NCBI GenBank assembly: GCA_964406945.1
Contig: CAYOTO010000002.1
Coordinates: 62,001-126,000 of the forward strand
Reading direction: 5' to 3'
Length of the DNA: 64,000 nucleotides
Source of the DNA: UBA2266 sp964406945
GTDB lineage: Bacteria > Planctomycetota > Phycisphaerae > Sedimentisphaerales > Anaerobacaceae
The notes beneath the pieces are model-generated. The model made no database searches. It saw nothing but the letters and a program-made list of their open reading frames with translations, and was not told the origin of the DNA. Position 1 is the first letter of the stretch. Each line of letters opens with the position of its first letter. Positions 34,841 to 43,600 of the stretch are shown here, piece by piece. Both the position numbers and the translations under genes were made by a program.

Positions 34841-36871
34841 TTATCCGGCGATTCCAATCGGGCTAAAGAGTATGTAGAGGATCACGGTAACTACCACCAC
34901 GACGATACCGCCGACCAACGCTCCCTTGCTGGTTTCCAGTTGAAGTTCGGTCTTCTTCTCGAACACGATTGGCTGAGCCAGAGGCTTGATCAGGGTGATA
35001 ATGCCCATAACTACGAGGCACAGGACGAAGCAGATCGCCATGCGATTGAGGAACTGCACGCTCGGAGCGAGGACTTTCAATATTCCGTAGCTGGCGATGC
35101 TGCACGCAAGGCCTATCGCACCTGACATGGCCGGGGCCTTGCGGACGATGAGCCCGAACGCAAATACAGCAAGGATGCCAGGCGAAATGAAGCCCTGGCT
35201 TTCCTGAATAATCGTGAAAATACTGTTGCTGATCTTCGGATTGCCCAGTTGCGGGGCCAGTCCGATCGCAATCGCCGTGAATACGACCACGCATATTCGC
35301 CCGAGCAGAACGATCACCTTCTGGCTCGCTTCGGGTGAAATGTACTTCTTGTAAATGTCCATCGTGAAGATGGTCGAGGCTGCGTTGAGCATCGCTGCAA
35401 GAGAGCTTACGACCGCTCCGAGCAGGGCCGCGAGCACGAACCCCAGCAGACCTGTGCGCTCGGGCAGTACGTTTCCTAGCAGTTGGGCCATCGCCGTGTC
35501 GTATTTGTAAGCTATGAATTTCTCGGTGGTTATACCTGCTCCGGCGGCTTCGGCGGCCTGCACAGCACTTTCGTTATACTGCTCCAGTTCTGCCGCGAAT
35601 GCCGGCATAACGCTCTCCCATGCCTTGTCATTCGACTTGAAAACCGTGTATTTATCCGCCTCGATTGCTTCCAATTCTTCCTGGGTTATGGGCAAAACGA
35701 ACGGGTTTTGAATGTCCGGAGCCTCAATTGCATCGGTTTCAGGGTAGACGGCGAGCATGAAACGGCCCTGCTGCCAACCGGCTATCGCCTCGGGTTCGGG
35801 CGTCTGTCGCACCTCGACCATTTGGGTCTGAGGATTCGCTTTGAGATACTGGGCGATTACGGGTGCATTGTCTTTCACAGACTCCAGTTGCATGTTCTTT
35901 GCATAGAGATTGAAAGCGATGATTCCGGGAATAACAATTACAAACGGTACGACAAGTTTCAGGCAGGCTGCGAAGACGATGCCTCGCTGGCCCTGCGAGA
36001 GCGAAGAAGAGCCGAGTGTTCTCTGGGTGATGTACTGGTTCAAACCCCAGTAGTAGAAGTTCGGAATCCAAAGCCCGAGTATTAGAGCCGTACACGGCAG
36101 AACGGGGTCCGTTTTCGGCAGGAACATGTTCATGCGAACGCGGTTGAGATCCCAGAACCTCTCGATTGCTCCTGTACTGGGTTTAAGGGATTCGATGGCG
36201 ACCGCACCGGTCGAAACATCCACGACTTTGGCCGCCTGTTCCGCATCGCCGAGGGCCATAAAGGCAAACACCATTATGACGCCGCCCCCGATGATCAGTG
36301 CGCTTCCCTGGATAAGGTCGGCCCAGGTGCATGCTTTAAGACCGCCGGCGGCCACGTATAACATGGCGATAAGGCCAATTACGAGCGATCCGGCGCCCAG
36401 GGTTACATCATATCCCATCTGGCCGGCCAGTGTGCGTATCGTCAAAGCTCCGCTGTATGTAACCGAACCGAGCAGCAGCATGTAGATGAAGATTGTGGCG
36501 ATGGCCATGATGTTGCGGGCGGCCGCGTTGTAGCGGTACTCGAGGAATTCCGGCATTGTGTATATGCCGGCCCGCAAAAAGTAGGGCAGAAACGCGAAGG
36601 CCACCACGATCAGGGTAACCGCGGCCATCCATTCGTAACTGGCGATTGCCAGGCCGACATGGCTGGCGGCGTTGCCGCTCATGCCCACGAACTGCTCTGT
36701 GCTGATGTTGGCGGCGATAAGTGAAAAGCCGATCAGCCACCAGCTCAATCCGCGTCCGGCCAGAAAATAGCCTTCGCTGGTCTTCTCATGGCGGCTTTTC
36801 AGAATGCCGAGAGAGACCACCGCAATCACAAAAGCGACAAAAACTATGACATCCACGGCGTACAGTTGCAT
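34841..36871 (-). CDS. SSS family sodium:solute (sugar) symporter with large soluble insertion
   Basis: A 676-residue membrane protein. The start at 36871 has AAGGAG upstream; a longer frame to 36940 adds no transmembrane sequence. SSS hallmarks are YFLAGRGLSWWLIGFSLIAA, YTMPEFLEYRYNAAARNIMA, GGLKACTWADLIQGS and NFYYWGLNQYITQRTL. Family members are usually 500-600 residues; here about 130 hydrophilic residues (roughly 324-457 of the chosen product) rich in Glu, Ala and Gln sit between two helices. It should import a sugar with Na+. Proximity to a galactokinase-like gene suggests a hexose. Confidence 0.88.
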   Translation of the reverse strand: MQLYAVDVIVFVAFVIAVVSLGILKSRHEKTSEGYFLAGRGLSWWLIGFSLIAANISTEQFVGMSGNAASHVGLAIASYEWMAAVTLIVVAFAFLPYFLRAGIYTMPEFLEYRYNAAARNIMAIATIFIYMLLLGSVTYSGALTIRTLAGQMGYDVTLGAGSLVIGLIAMLYVAAGGLKACTWADLIQGSALIIGGGVIMVFAFMALGDAEQAAKVVDVSTGAVAIESLKPSTGAIERFWDLNRVRMNMFLPKTDPVLPCTALILGLWIPNFYYWGLNQYITQRTLGSSSLSQGQRGIVFAACLKLVVPFVIVIPGIIAFNLYAKNMQLESVKDNAPVIAQYLKANPQTQMVEVRQTPEPEAIAGWQQGRFMLAVYPETDAIEAPDIQNPFVLPITQEELEAIEADKYTVFKSNDKAWESVMPAFAAELEQYNESAVQAAEAAGAGITTEKFIAYKYDTAMAQLLGNVLPERTGLLGFVLAALLGAVVSSLAAMLNAASTIFTMDIYKKYISPEASQKVIVLLGRICVVVFTAIAIGLAPQLGNPKISNSIFTIIQESQGFISPGILAVFAFGLIVRKAPAMSGAIGLACSIASYGILKVLAPSVQFLNRMAICFVLCLVVMGIITLIKPLAQPIVFEKKTELQLETSKGALVGGIVVVVVTVILYILFSPIGIAG

Positions 36872-37000
36872 AGCATATCTCCTTACACACTTAAATCCAG
36901 AGCCCCGCCCCCGCGCCGGGCCAACCACAACCGGCGTCAATTATAGCCGTGTAAACACCGCTGGCAACCAAAGAAATCGATTTTGTGCGTGTGGGTCAGA

Positions 37001-37035
37001 GGTCGGCCCACATTCCGGCGAAAATCAGGCCGACC
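37001..37035. repeat. Inverted repeat between peroxidase-like gene and SSS transporter
   Basis: A perfect eight-base inverted repeat (GGTCGGCC / GGCCGACC) with a 19-base loop lies in the 205-base gap. It could end the transcript of the upstream carboxymuconolactone-decarboxylase-family gene on the minus strand, but no T-tract follows, so it may instead be an operator or leader hairpin. Confidence 0.35.
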
Positions 37036-37076
37036 CCCTGTATGTTTGTTCTTCGACATTCTCGTGCACGCCGAGA

Positions 37077-37418
37077 CTATTCCTCGGCTGCGTCGAGTGC
37101 TTCAATTACTTCGGGGATGTGCGTGTAAGCAGGTCCGCCGGCCATCATCACCGCTACGCTTGCGGCTTCGATGATCTGTTCTCGGGTGGCGCCTGCGCCG
37201 AGGCACTTCTTGACGTGCAGGCGAATGCACGGGCAACATTGAGTGGCGACCGCGATTCCCACCGCGACAAGCTCTTTTTCGAGAACTGTAATCGAACCCT
37301 CTTTCATTACCTTGCTGAAAAGAGCGCCGAAGCCTGTTAGCATGTCGGGCGCCTGTTGCTTCATTTTGGCCATGTCGTTGTTGAATTTCTCGTAGAATTC
37401 TTTGACTTCCTGTGACAT
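37077..37418 (-). CDS. Carboxymuconolactone decarboxylase / AhpD-like family protein
   Basis: A 113-residue protein from the second of two adjacent ATG codons (37418); AAAGG lies six bases before it. The redox motif CCPCIRLHVKKCLGAG gives C-x2-C-x3-H, the alkylhydroperoxidase AhpD-core arrangement, followed by REQIIEAASVAVMMAGGPAY. Such proteins reduce peroxides or act as decarboxylases. The neighbours do not point to a particular reductant. Confidence 0.85.
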   Translation of the reverse strand: MSQEVKEFYEKFNNDMAKMKQQAPDMLTGFGALFSKVMKEGSITVLEKELVAVGIAVATQCCPCIRLHVKKCLGAGATREQIIEAASVAVMMAGGPAYTHIPEVIEALDAAEE

Positions 37419-37497
37419 CATTATCCTTTCGTGATTAAATAAGTTACCTGAATGAACTCGAGGTGCTGAAACACCCCCATTTTGCACAAGACACTGC

Positions 37498-38364
37498 TTA
37501 CTGATGGCCCATCCTGATGAAAGCCTCCGGCAGTCCGTCGATAATGTCAGTTGCCGTCAGACTTACCTGGCCCAGTTCATCGGCCATCAGATCTCCGGCA
37601 AGCCCGTGCACGTGTACGCCCAGGACGGCGGCGTCAAATGCGCTCATGCCCTGGCCTAAAAGGGCGGTTATGACGCCCGTCAGGACGTCGCCGCTGCCGG
37701 CGGTCGCCATTCCCGGGTTGCCGGTGTCGTTTACATACACACGCTCGCCGTCGCTTACGACGGTCGCGGCGCCTTTGAGCACCACCACAGTTCCGGACCG
37801 TCTGGCAATTTCGTGAGCCTGCTTTTGGCGATCCTGCGGCATATCCTCGCGGATCAGACCGGTCCAGAGTCGCTTCATTTCGCCCGGGTGTGGCGTCAAA
37901 ACCATATTTGCCCTGCGTTTGGCGGGCCAGTCCCCGAGGCCGGCGAGATTGTTCAGGCCGTCGCCGTCAGCCACCAGTGGTAAGTTCTCCTGAGCGATCA
38001 AGGTTTCCATAACACTGCGCAGGTCGCCGCTGGTGCCGAGGCCCGGGCCCGCGGCCAGGACATCATTCTCGCCTACGGCGTTGAGTATTGCTTCGACGGC
38101 ATCGGCGCTTATGCGCCCGGTTCCGTCTTCGGCCAGCGGAATCGTTGTGTAGCAGGGTTCGAGCGAGGCAACCACCGGCAGGGCACTGGCTGGGGTTGCA
38201 ACTCTCACCAGGCCGGCCCCGCCGCGAAGCGCGCTCTTGCCCGCAAGGGCTGCTGCACCGCTCATTCCGACGCTCCCGGCTATAATGCAGACCTTGCCGT
38301 AAGTTCCTTTGTGTCCGTCAGCGGCCCGCGTTTCGAGCCTTGGAACCTCTCTAATGCGTTCCAC
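37498..38364 (-). CDS. nnrD: ADP-dependent NAD(P)H-hydrate dehydratase
   Basis: A 288-residue protein with the ribokinase-like fold of the YjeF C-terminal domain, standing alone without the epimerase domain. Visible are KGTYGKVCIIAGSVGMSGAA, GGAGLVRVATPASAL, AAGPGLGTSG, LTPHPGEMKRL and GNPGMATAGSGDVLTGVI with the catalytic Asp of the AGSGD loop. It repairs hydrated NADH and NADPH using ADP. It precedes the AhpD-like gene on the same strand. A separate NnrE epimerase is not in the window. Confidence 0.9.
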   Translation of the reverse strand: MERIREVPRLETRAADGHKGTYGKVCIIAGSVGMSGAAALAGKSALRGGAGLVRVATPASALPVVASLEPCYTTIPLAEDGTGRISADAVEAILNAVGENDVLAAGPGLGTSGDLRSVMETLIAQENLPLVADGDGLNNLAGLGDWPAKRRANMVLTPHPGEMKRLWTGLIREDMPQDRQKQAHEIARRSGTVVVLKGAATVVSDGERVYVNDTGNPGMATAGSGDVLTGVITALLGQGMSAFDAAVLGVHVHGLAGDLMADELGQVSLTATDIIDGLPEAFIRMGHQ

Positions 38365-38428
38365 CGTTATACCCCCAATCCTTTGGTTCGCTTTTGTATG
38401 GTTTGGTGCTGCCCGAGTGCTCTGGGCA

Positions 38429-39211
38429 TCATGCAGAACCGCCGTCGATTTTTCGGTTGATCAGCGTAGCTGTAACCGCCGCCGAGAAGCCGTTATCGAT
38501 ATTAACTACTGTTACGCCGGACGCGCAGCTATTGAGCATTGTCAGCAGGGCGCTTAAGCCGTCGAAGCTGGTTCCGTATCCGACGCTGGTGGGTACGGCG
38601 ATGACCGGGCAACTTACCAGCCCGGCGGTCACGCTGGCCAGGGCGCCCTCCATGCCGGCGACCACGATCAGGAGGTTGGCTTCTTGGATTCTGGGCAGGT
38701 GTCCGAGCAGGCGGTGCAGCCCGGCCACTCCGACATCACATATCAACTCGGTTTGCTGGCCCATAACTGCGGCGGTTTCCTTAGCCTCGACGGCGACAGG
38801 CAAATCCGCCGTGCCCGCGGTTAGAATGGGCAGGACGCTTTTGGATCTGACCATATCCTTCTGTTCGAGGACGATTGTTCTTCCCAGCTTGCTGTATCGT
38901 GCGTCCGGAAAGTTGCCGGTGGCCGCCAGGGCCTCGAAGACGTGCGGCTCAGCTCTTGTAGCAAGCACATTGTTGCCCTTGGAGGCCAGGGAGCCGAATA
39001 TCTGAACAATCTGCTCGACGGTTTTGCCGGGGCAGTATATAACTTCCGGAAAACCGCGTCTTATGTTGCGGTGGTGGTCGAGGCAGGCAAAGCCCAGATT
39101 CTCGAAGGGCAGATGTCGGAGTCGGCCAAGCGCATCATCGACTTCCAATTGGCCCTTTTTTACCTGCTCCAGTATTTCCTTCAATTGCTCGGGATTAATA
39201 ACGCACCTCAC
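38429..39211 (-). CDS. larB: Nickel-pincer cofactor biosynthesis carboxylase LarB
   Basis: A protein of about 260 residues. The N-terminal part (EQLKEILEQVKKGQLEVDDA, then FENLGFACLDHHRNIRRGFP) and the C-terminal PurE-like domain (TAGTADLPVAVEAKETA, LIVVAGMEGALASVTAGL, VGYGTSFDGLSALL) are specific for LarB. LarB carboxylates and hydrolyses nicotinic acid adenine dinucleotide, the first step of the nickel-pincer nucleotide. The larC and larE genes are not in the window. I chose GTG 39211 over a TTG at 39229; neither has a clear ribosome site. Confidence 0.88.
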   Translation of the reverse strand: MRCVINPEQLKEILEQVKKGQLEVDDALGRLRHLPFENLGFACLDHHRNIRRGFPEVIYCPGKTVEQIVQIFGSLASKGNNVLATRAEPHVFEALAATGNFPDARYSKLGRTIVLEQKDMVRSKSVLPILTAGTADLPVAVEAKETAAVMGQQTELICDVGVAGLHRLLGHLPRIQEANLLIVVAGMEGALASVTAGLVSCPVIAVPTSVGYGTSFDGLSALLTMLNSCASGVTVVNIDNGFSAAVTATLINRKIDGGSA

Positions 39212-39279
39212 AAATTCAATCGGCCACAAACCCCAAGCAGCGGTAAACGTCGCCCCCGGGGCTGCCGCATTAATACGAT

Positions 39280-40314
39280 CTATGACGCCATGGGTTCCAG
39301 GCTCAAATCAGCAAAAAGCCCGGCCTGGTACTTGTGATACGCCAGAGATGCTACCATAACGGCATTATCCGTGCAATAGCGTTTGGGTGCGACCAGGAGT
39401 TTCCTTGTCGTTTTGCCTGCCCGGCACATGGTTCCAAGGGCCTCTCGCAGGGCGGTATTTGCCGCCACTCCGCCGCCCAGCAGGACGGTTTTTGCCCTGA
39501 TTCTGTCAGCCGCTCGGCGGGTCTTGGCCACCAGGACGTCGACTACAGCCGCCTGAAACGAAGCTGCAATGTCGGCTATCTGCTGCCGGCTCATGGAATC
39601 GACCAGGTTGTCGCCCTTCATGTTCTGGCCGCGGCAGTGATAGAGAACCGCCGTCTTGATGCCGCTGAAGGAAAAATCCAGCGAGTCTTTGCCAAGCATG
39701 GATCGGGGAAAGTCAACGGCTTTGGGATCGCCGTTTGAGGCCGCTTTCTCGATGCTGGGTCCGCCCGGATACGGCAGTTTCAGGATCGTAGCGACTTTGT
39801 CGAAGGCCTCGCCGGCCGCGTCGTCTATAGTCGAACCCATCAGATCAAGCTCCAGAGGCGATTCGCAGTCATACAAGCTGGTATGGCCCCCGGAGACCAC
39901 CAGGGCCACCGCCGGCAACTCCAGATGCTCCTCGGCCAGCATCGCGGACTGCAAATGGGCGTGGATGTGATTTATCGCGATCAGCGGTTTGTGCCACATG
40001 AAACTGAGGGTCTTGGCCGCCGTAACGCCAACGACGAGGGCTATCGTAAGGCCCGGCCGGTTGGCTATGGCGATTGCATCGATATCATCGCGGCCGGTCC
40101 CGGCCTGCTCCATCGCCTCGGCCAGTACGGGGTAGATGTTTTCAATGTGTGCCCGGGAGGCAATTTCCGGAACAACACCGCCGTACTTGCCGTGCAGCTC
40201 GACCTGGGAAGCCACCACCGACGAGCGTACATCCCGTGCGTTGGCGACAACCGCTGCCGCAGTTTCGTCGCAACTTGTCTCAATACCCAGTATGTTTACA
40301 CGGTCAGCACCCAT
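39280..40314 (-). CDS. tsaD: tRNA N6-threonylcarbamoyladenosine transferase TsaD
   Basis: A 344-residue protein from the ATG at 40314 (MGADRVNILGIETSCDETAA), the usual TsaD beginning; a longer frame adds 18 irrelevant residues. The metal-binding INHIHAHLQ and VSGGHTSL, the FDKVATILKLPYPGGP strand and the C-terminal VLLGGGVAANTALREAL and APKRYCTDNAVMVA blocks are present. It attaches threonylcarbamoyl to A37 of ANN-decoding tRNAs with TsaB and TsaE. It is the last gene before the assembly gap. Confidence 0.95.
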   Translation of the reverse strand: MGADRVNILGIETSCDETAAAVVANARDVRSSVVASQVELHGKYGGVVPEIASRAHIENIYPVLAEAMEQAGTGRDDIDAIAIANRPGLTIALVVGVTAAKTLSFMWHKPLIAINHIHAHLQSAMLAEEHLELPAVALVVSGGHTSLYDCESPLELDLMGSTIDDAAGEAFDKVATILKLPYPGGPSIEKAASNGDPKAVDFPRSMLGKDSLDFSFSGIKTAVLYHCRGQNMKGDNLVDSMSRQQIADIAASFQAAVVDVLVAKTRRAADRIRAKTVLLGGGVAANTALREALGTMCRAGKTTRKLLVAPKRYCTDNAVMVASLAYHKYQAGLFADLSLEPMAS

Positions 40315-40326
40315 AAACAGTTCAGC

Positions 40327-40355
40327 ACGATACAGAAAACAGAGGCGTAGGTCAA
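40327..40355 (-). promoter_or_regulatory. Possible promoter just upstream of tsaD
   Basis: On the minus strand TTGACC (40350-40355) is followed after 17 bases by TATCGT (40327-40332). The predicted transcript would begin only a few bases before the tsaD ATG at 40314, and no Shine-Dalgarno is visible there, so the mRNA would be nearly leaderless. The -10 match is only four of six. Confidence 0.35.
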
Positions 40356-40422
40356 TTTGAATGGGCAAACTTCGCGCAAATAATGTACGAGTCTTCTTCT
40401 GCGCGTACGCCTCGAATGCACA

Positions 40423-40477
40423 AGAAGAGTCTAATTGGCTACCGCACGATTCAATAGTTTGTTCGGCCGGGGGAGGG
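40423..40477. repeat. Left copy of a 55-bp contig-end overlap
   Basis: These 55 bases are identical to 40578-40632 on the other side of the run of N. Direct identity at both ends of a 100-N gap is the expected trace of two assembly contigs that overlap by a k-mer length and were not merged. It includes the last codons of the lamin-tail gene, which are complete only in the right copy. Confidence 0.9.
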
Positions 40478-40577
40478 NNNNNNNNNNNNNNNNNNNNNNN
40501 NNNNNNNNNNNNNNNNNNNNNNNNNNNNNNNNNNNNNNNNNNNNNNNNNNNNNNNNNNNNNNNNNNNNNNNNNNNNN
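40478..40577. other. 100-N scaffold gap
   Basis: Exactly 100 ambiguous bases, the conventional placeholder for a gap of unknown size. Because both flanks are the same 55-base sequence, the real gap is probably nil and about 155 bases here are artificial. Any frame running through it is meaningless. Confidence 0.97.
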
Positions 40578-40632
40578 AGAAGAGTCTAATTGGCTACCGC
40601 ACGATTCAATAGTTTGTTCGGCCGGGGGAGGG
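40578..40632. repeat. Right copy of the 55-bp contig-end overlap
   Basis: Identical to 40423-40477. The stop codon (TGA, 40606-40608) and last residues of the lamin-tail/CotH protein lie in this copy; the left copy duplicates them. Confidence 0.9.
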
Positions 40633-43600
40633 GGCGGCCGAGTTCCAGTTGGCGACGTCGTTTCCGTATGCGGCGGGATTGATTCTGCTCAGAGACGGGC
40701 CGTTTCCGTCCGGGCCGGCGGGCCACGGGTCGGATCCTTCAGGGTGTGAGCCGTCGCTGTAGTTTACCCTGTCTATGCGGATGTAGTATCTTTTGCCTTC
40801 GGTGTCCACATCACCGGGCATACTGATTTCCACCTTTTCGCCGCCATTGTTGAGCCCGCCCGAGTCATACTCGAATATCTGCACGCCTCTGGGAACTTCG
40901 CCATAGGATTGTGTAAATCCGCTGATGCTCCTGACCAGCAGTAAATAGCCGTCCGGCTGAACTGTTACTGTCGGGTTTGTGCCGAATACATGTTCGACTC
41001 CGTCGGTCATCTTCCAGGGTACATTGGTCGAATAGTCATAGAGTGTCACAGGTGAACTGCTGATGTTGTACAACTCGATATATTCCTGGTCCTGATCGCC
41101 GCCGGCGGGGTTGTACATGATTTCATTGATCACAATCGGTCCGACACGCGGATACGCGTTTGCCTGCCAGGGAGTGTTGCTGCTCATCAGCACAAAATTG
41201 TAGCTATCGGTGCTTGCCTTGTAATATCGTCCGAAGGAAACTCCGCTGGGGGAAGCACCGAAGTCCTCGTAGTCGCGATATCCGGTGAGCATATCCTCCT
41301 GGGCCGAGGATAGAAGCACTTCTTCTCCGTTCTCACTAAGCGCAAACGGCACCAGACATCCCGGATCGCCGCCGGGATTGTTAAAGGTGGTGTCCTCATA
41401 AAAGACCATGTGGTCACCACCGCTGATAAGCAGGTCGTCGGAGATTCTGTATTTCATCGGATTGGATTCACTGTCGCTGAGGTACCAGCCGCCTATGTTG
41501 ATCGGCCGGTCGGTCGTGTTGTGCAGTTCTATCCAGTCCGGCGCCTGTGCGTGAGCGTGAGCAAGGACCTCGTTTATCACGATGGAACCGGGCTCTGGTA
41601 GCTGGCCGGCATCGTCCCATCCGGGCGAGCCGCCGGCGAATGCACTCGGCCTCCAAGAGTCTTTGTCTTTATAAGATTGGGGATTCGTAGCGTCGTAATC
41701 TCGGAGACTAAGCGAAAAGCCGTTGCCGTCGGTTATGTCGAACCATCCGTCTTTGTATTCGAAATCGAGGATTTCACTTCCGACACCGTCGACAAGGGTT
41801 ATTCTCTCGCCGCCGTTGCTAAGGCTTCGTTTATATGGCCCGGCGATTCGGATGTTGTCGCCGTACTCGGCTCTGAATGCGTTTACATCCTTGACCAGAA
41901 CGATGTATTCGTCCGGGCCAAGCTCTTGCGGGCCGAACTTGTAGCCTATGCCGTCGGTGAACTCGACCATGTTCAGATTTACGGCCGAGGCGCCGATGTT
42001 TTTAAGCTCGATGAATTCTCTGTCGCCGTCGTTGGGATCGCCTGTTTCCTCGGGATGGTACATAATTTTGGTGATGCGCAGATTGGCCGCAAGCGAACCG
42101 ACGGCGAAAGTCGCTTCGGTCAAAGCGCTCCAGGTGTTTCCGGTCTGGATTCTGGCCTTTACTTGTGTCGTTCGGGAGATGTTGAACGGGGTTTGATACT
42201 CAATTGCGCCGGTTTGTCCACCGGCGGAACCTTCGCTGTCAACGTACATCTGAGCGAGGATGAGGAAATCGGAATCGGCTGGGTAGGTGTTGATTCCGTG
42301 AATCGCCAGCACGTTCTGGCCGCTTGTGAGTTTGTTAAGATGCTGCGAAACGTCGATCTCTTCGAACACCACGGCCTGGCTGTCCGGATGATCTCTACGG
42401 ACGCTGCTGTTCCATTCAGGTTCGCCGGACACGTTCTTTCTTGCTATCTCGTGACCGTTCAAATATGCGACGAACGCGTCATCGTATTTGATCTGCAGCA
42501 TCATCTTGTCATAAGAACTGCTCGTGCCTGAAAACGTAAACGGAACGCGGACATAGCAACAGGTGTTCCGGTCGTACATCTGATCATTCATATCCAGGCT
42601 TATCAGGGATTCGTACCCTCTTCCGCGTTCGTATCCGACGCCTCCGGGCTCACCGCTGCTGGACCGCCAGTAAGAATCGTTGTAGTACTCTCCACCTCGC
42701 CAGTTGTCACTGATCGGGCCGGTCGGAATATACGCACGCTTGGGACTTGCGCCGGTCACCAGATACTGGAATCCACCGGCCGGCAGCCCGGCGGTGTCGG
42801 CCGGATCGCTTCCATCGAGCGTATACCAGACCGTGCCCGAACCCCGGGTATTGTATAGACTTATTGCGGCGTCGGGGCTGATATAGCCGCCGTGTGCCGC
42901 CGTGCCGTTGATGCACAACTGAGGCCCTTCGAAGGTGAACATGCCCTCGTTTATGCAGGCGTTCTTGAATATTCCGAATCGCTGCGGCACCCACGTATCC
43001 ACCACGTAGGTGTGCATGTTTGGTATAACGCCCCGAAGCTGCTGTTTCATCTCATAGAATCGGGCGTTGATATTGGCCGGCGTCAGAGCGCCGCCATTGT
43101 AGAAGTGCTTGAAAAACCGGTCGCCGAAAGTGCGTCGGAAAGCCGGGACATTCTTTAGCATACGGTATATCTGGCTGTTTTCGTCGCCACTGCTGTTGAG
43201 ATTGCTGAATCGAACCTGGTAAAGTCGATCGGAGAAGCACGCTCCCTCGGCGTCCCAGATGAAGAATCGCCATTTGCCGTCGGGGCTCTGTTCCCTGGCC
43301 GCGGACCAGTTGTTTTGAGGCCAGTCCCAGTTGCCGTTCCAGAGTTGAAGAATAAGGTAGTCCGCAAACGCCGGAATATCGAGCATTGCGGCGAACTGTT
43401 CGTAGTTGTCCGGATTGTTCAAGTTCTGGCTTTTGCCGAAGTTCATCATTTGCGACCAGGCTTCCCAGGAGCCGTCGCGGATGCCGTTCATGGTCATTAC
43501 ATCGAATTCGTTGTCTGTGTCCCACCAGTCCTGGCAGAATTCACTTTTTATGTGCTCACACGGATTGTAATAACCCTTGTACTGGCCGTTGATCAGCAGA

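Noticed and set aside
40423..40632. 55-bp direct repeat as a biological duplication or mobile element end
   Set aside because: Identity exactly at both borders of a 100-N gap is best explained by unmerged contig overlap.
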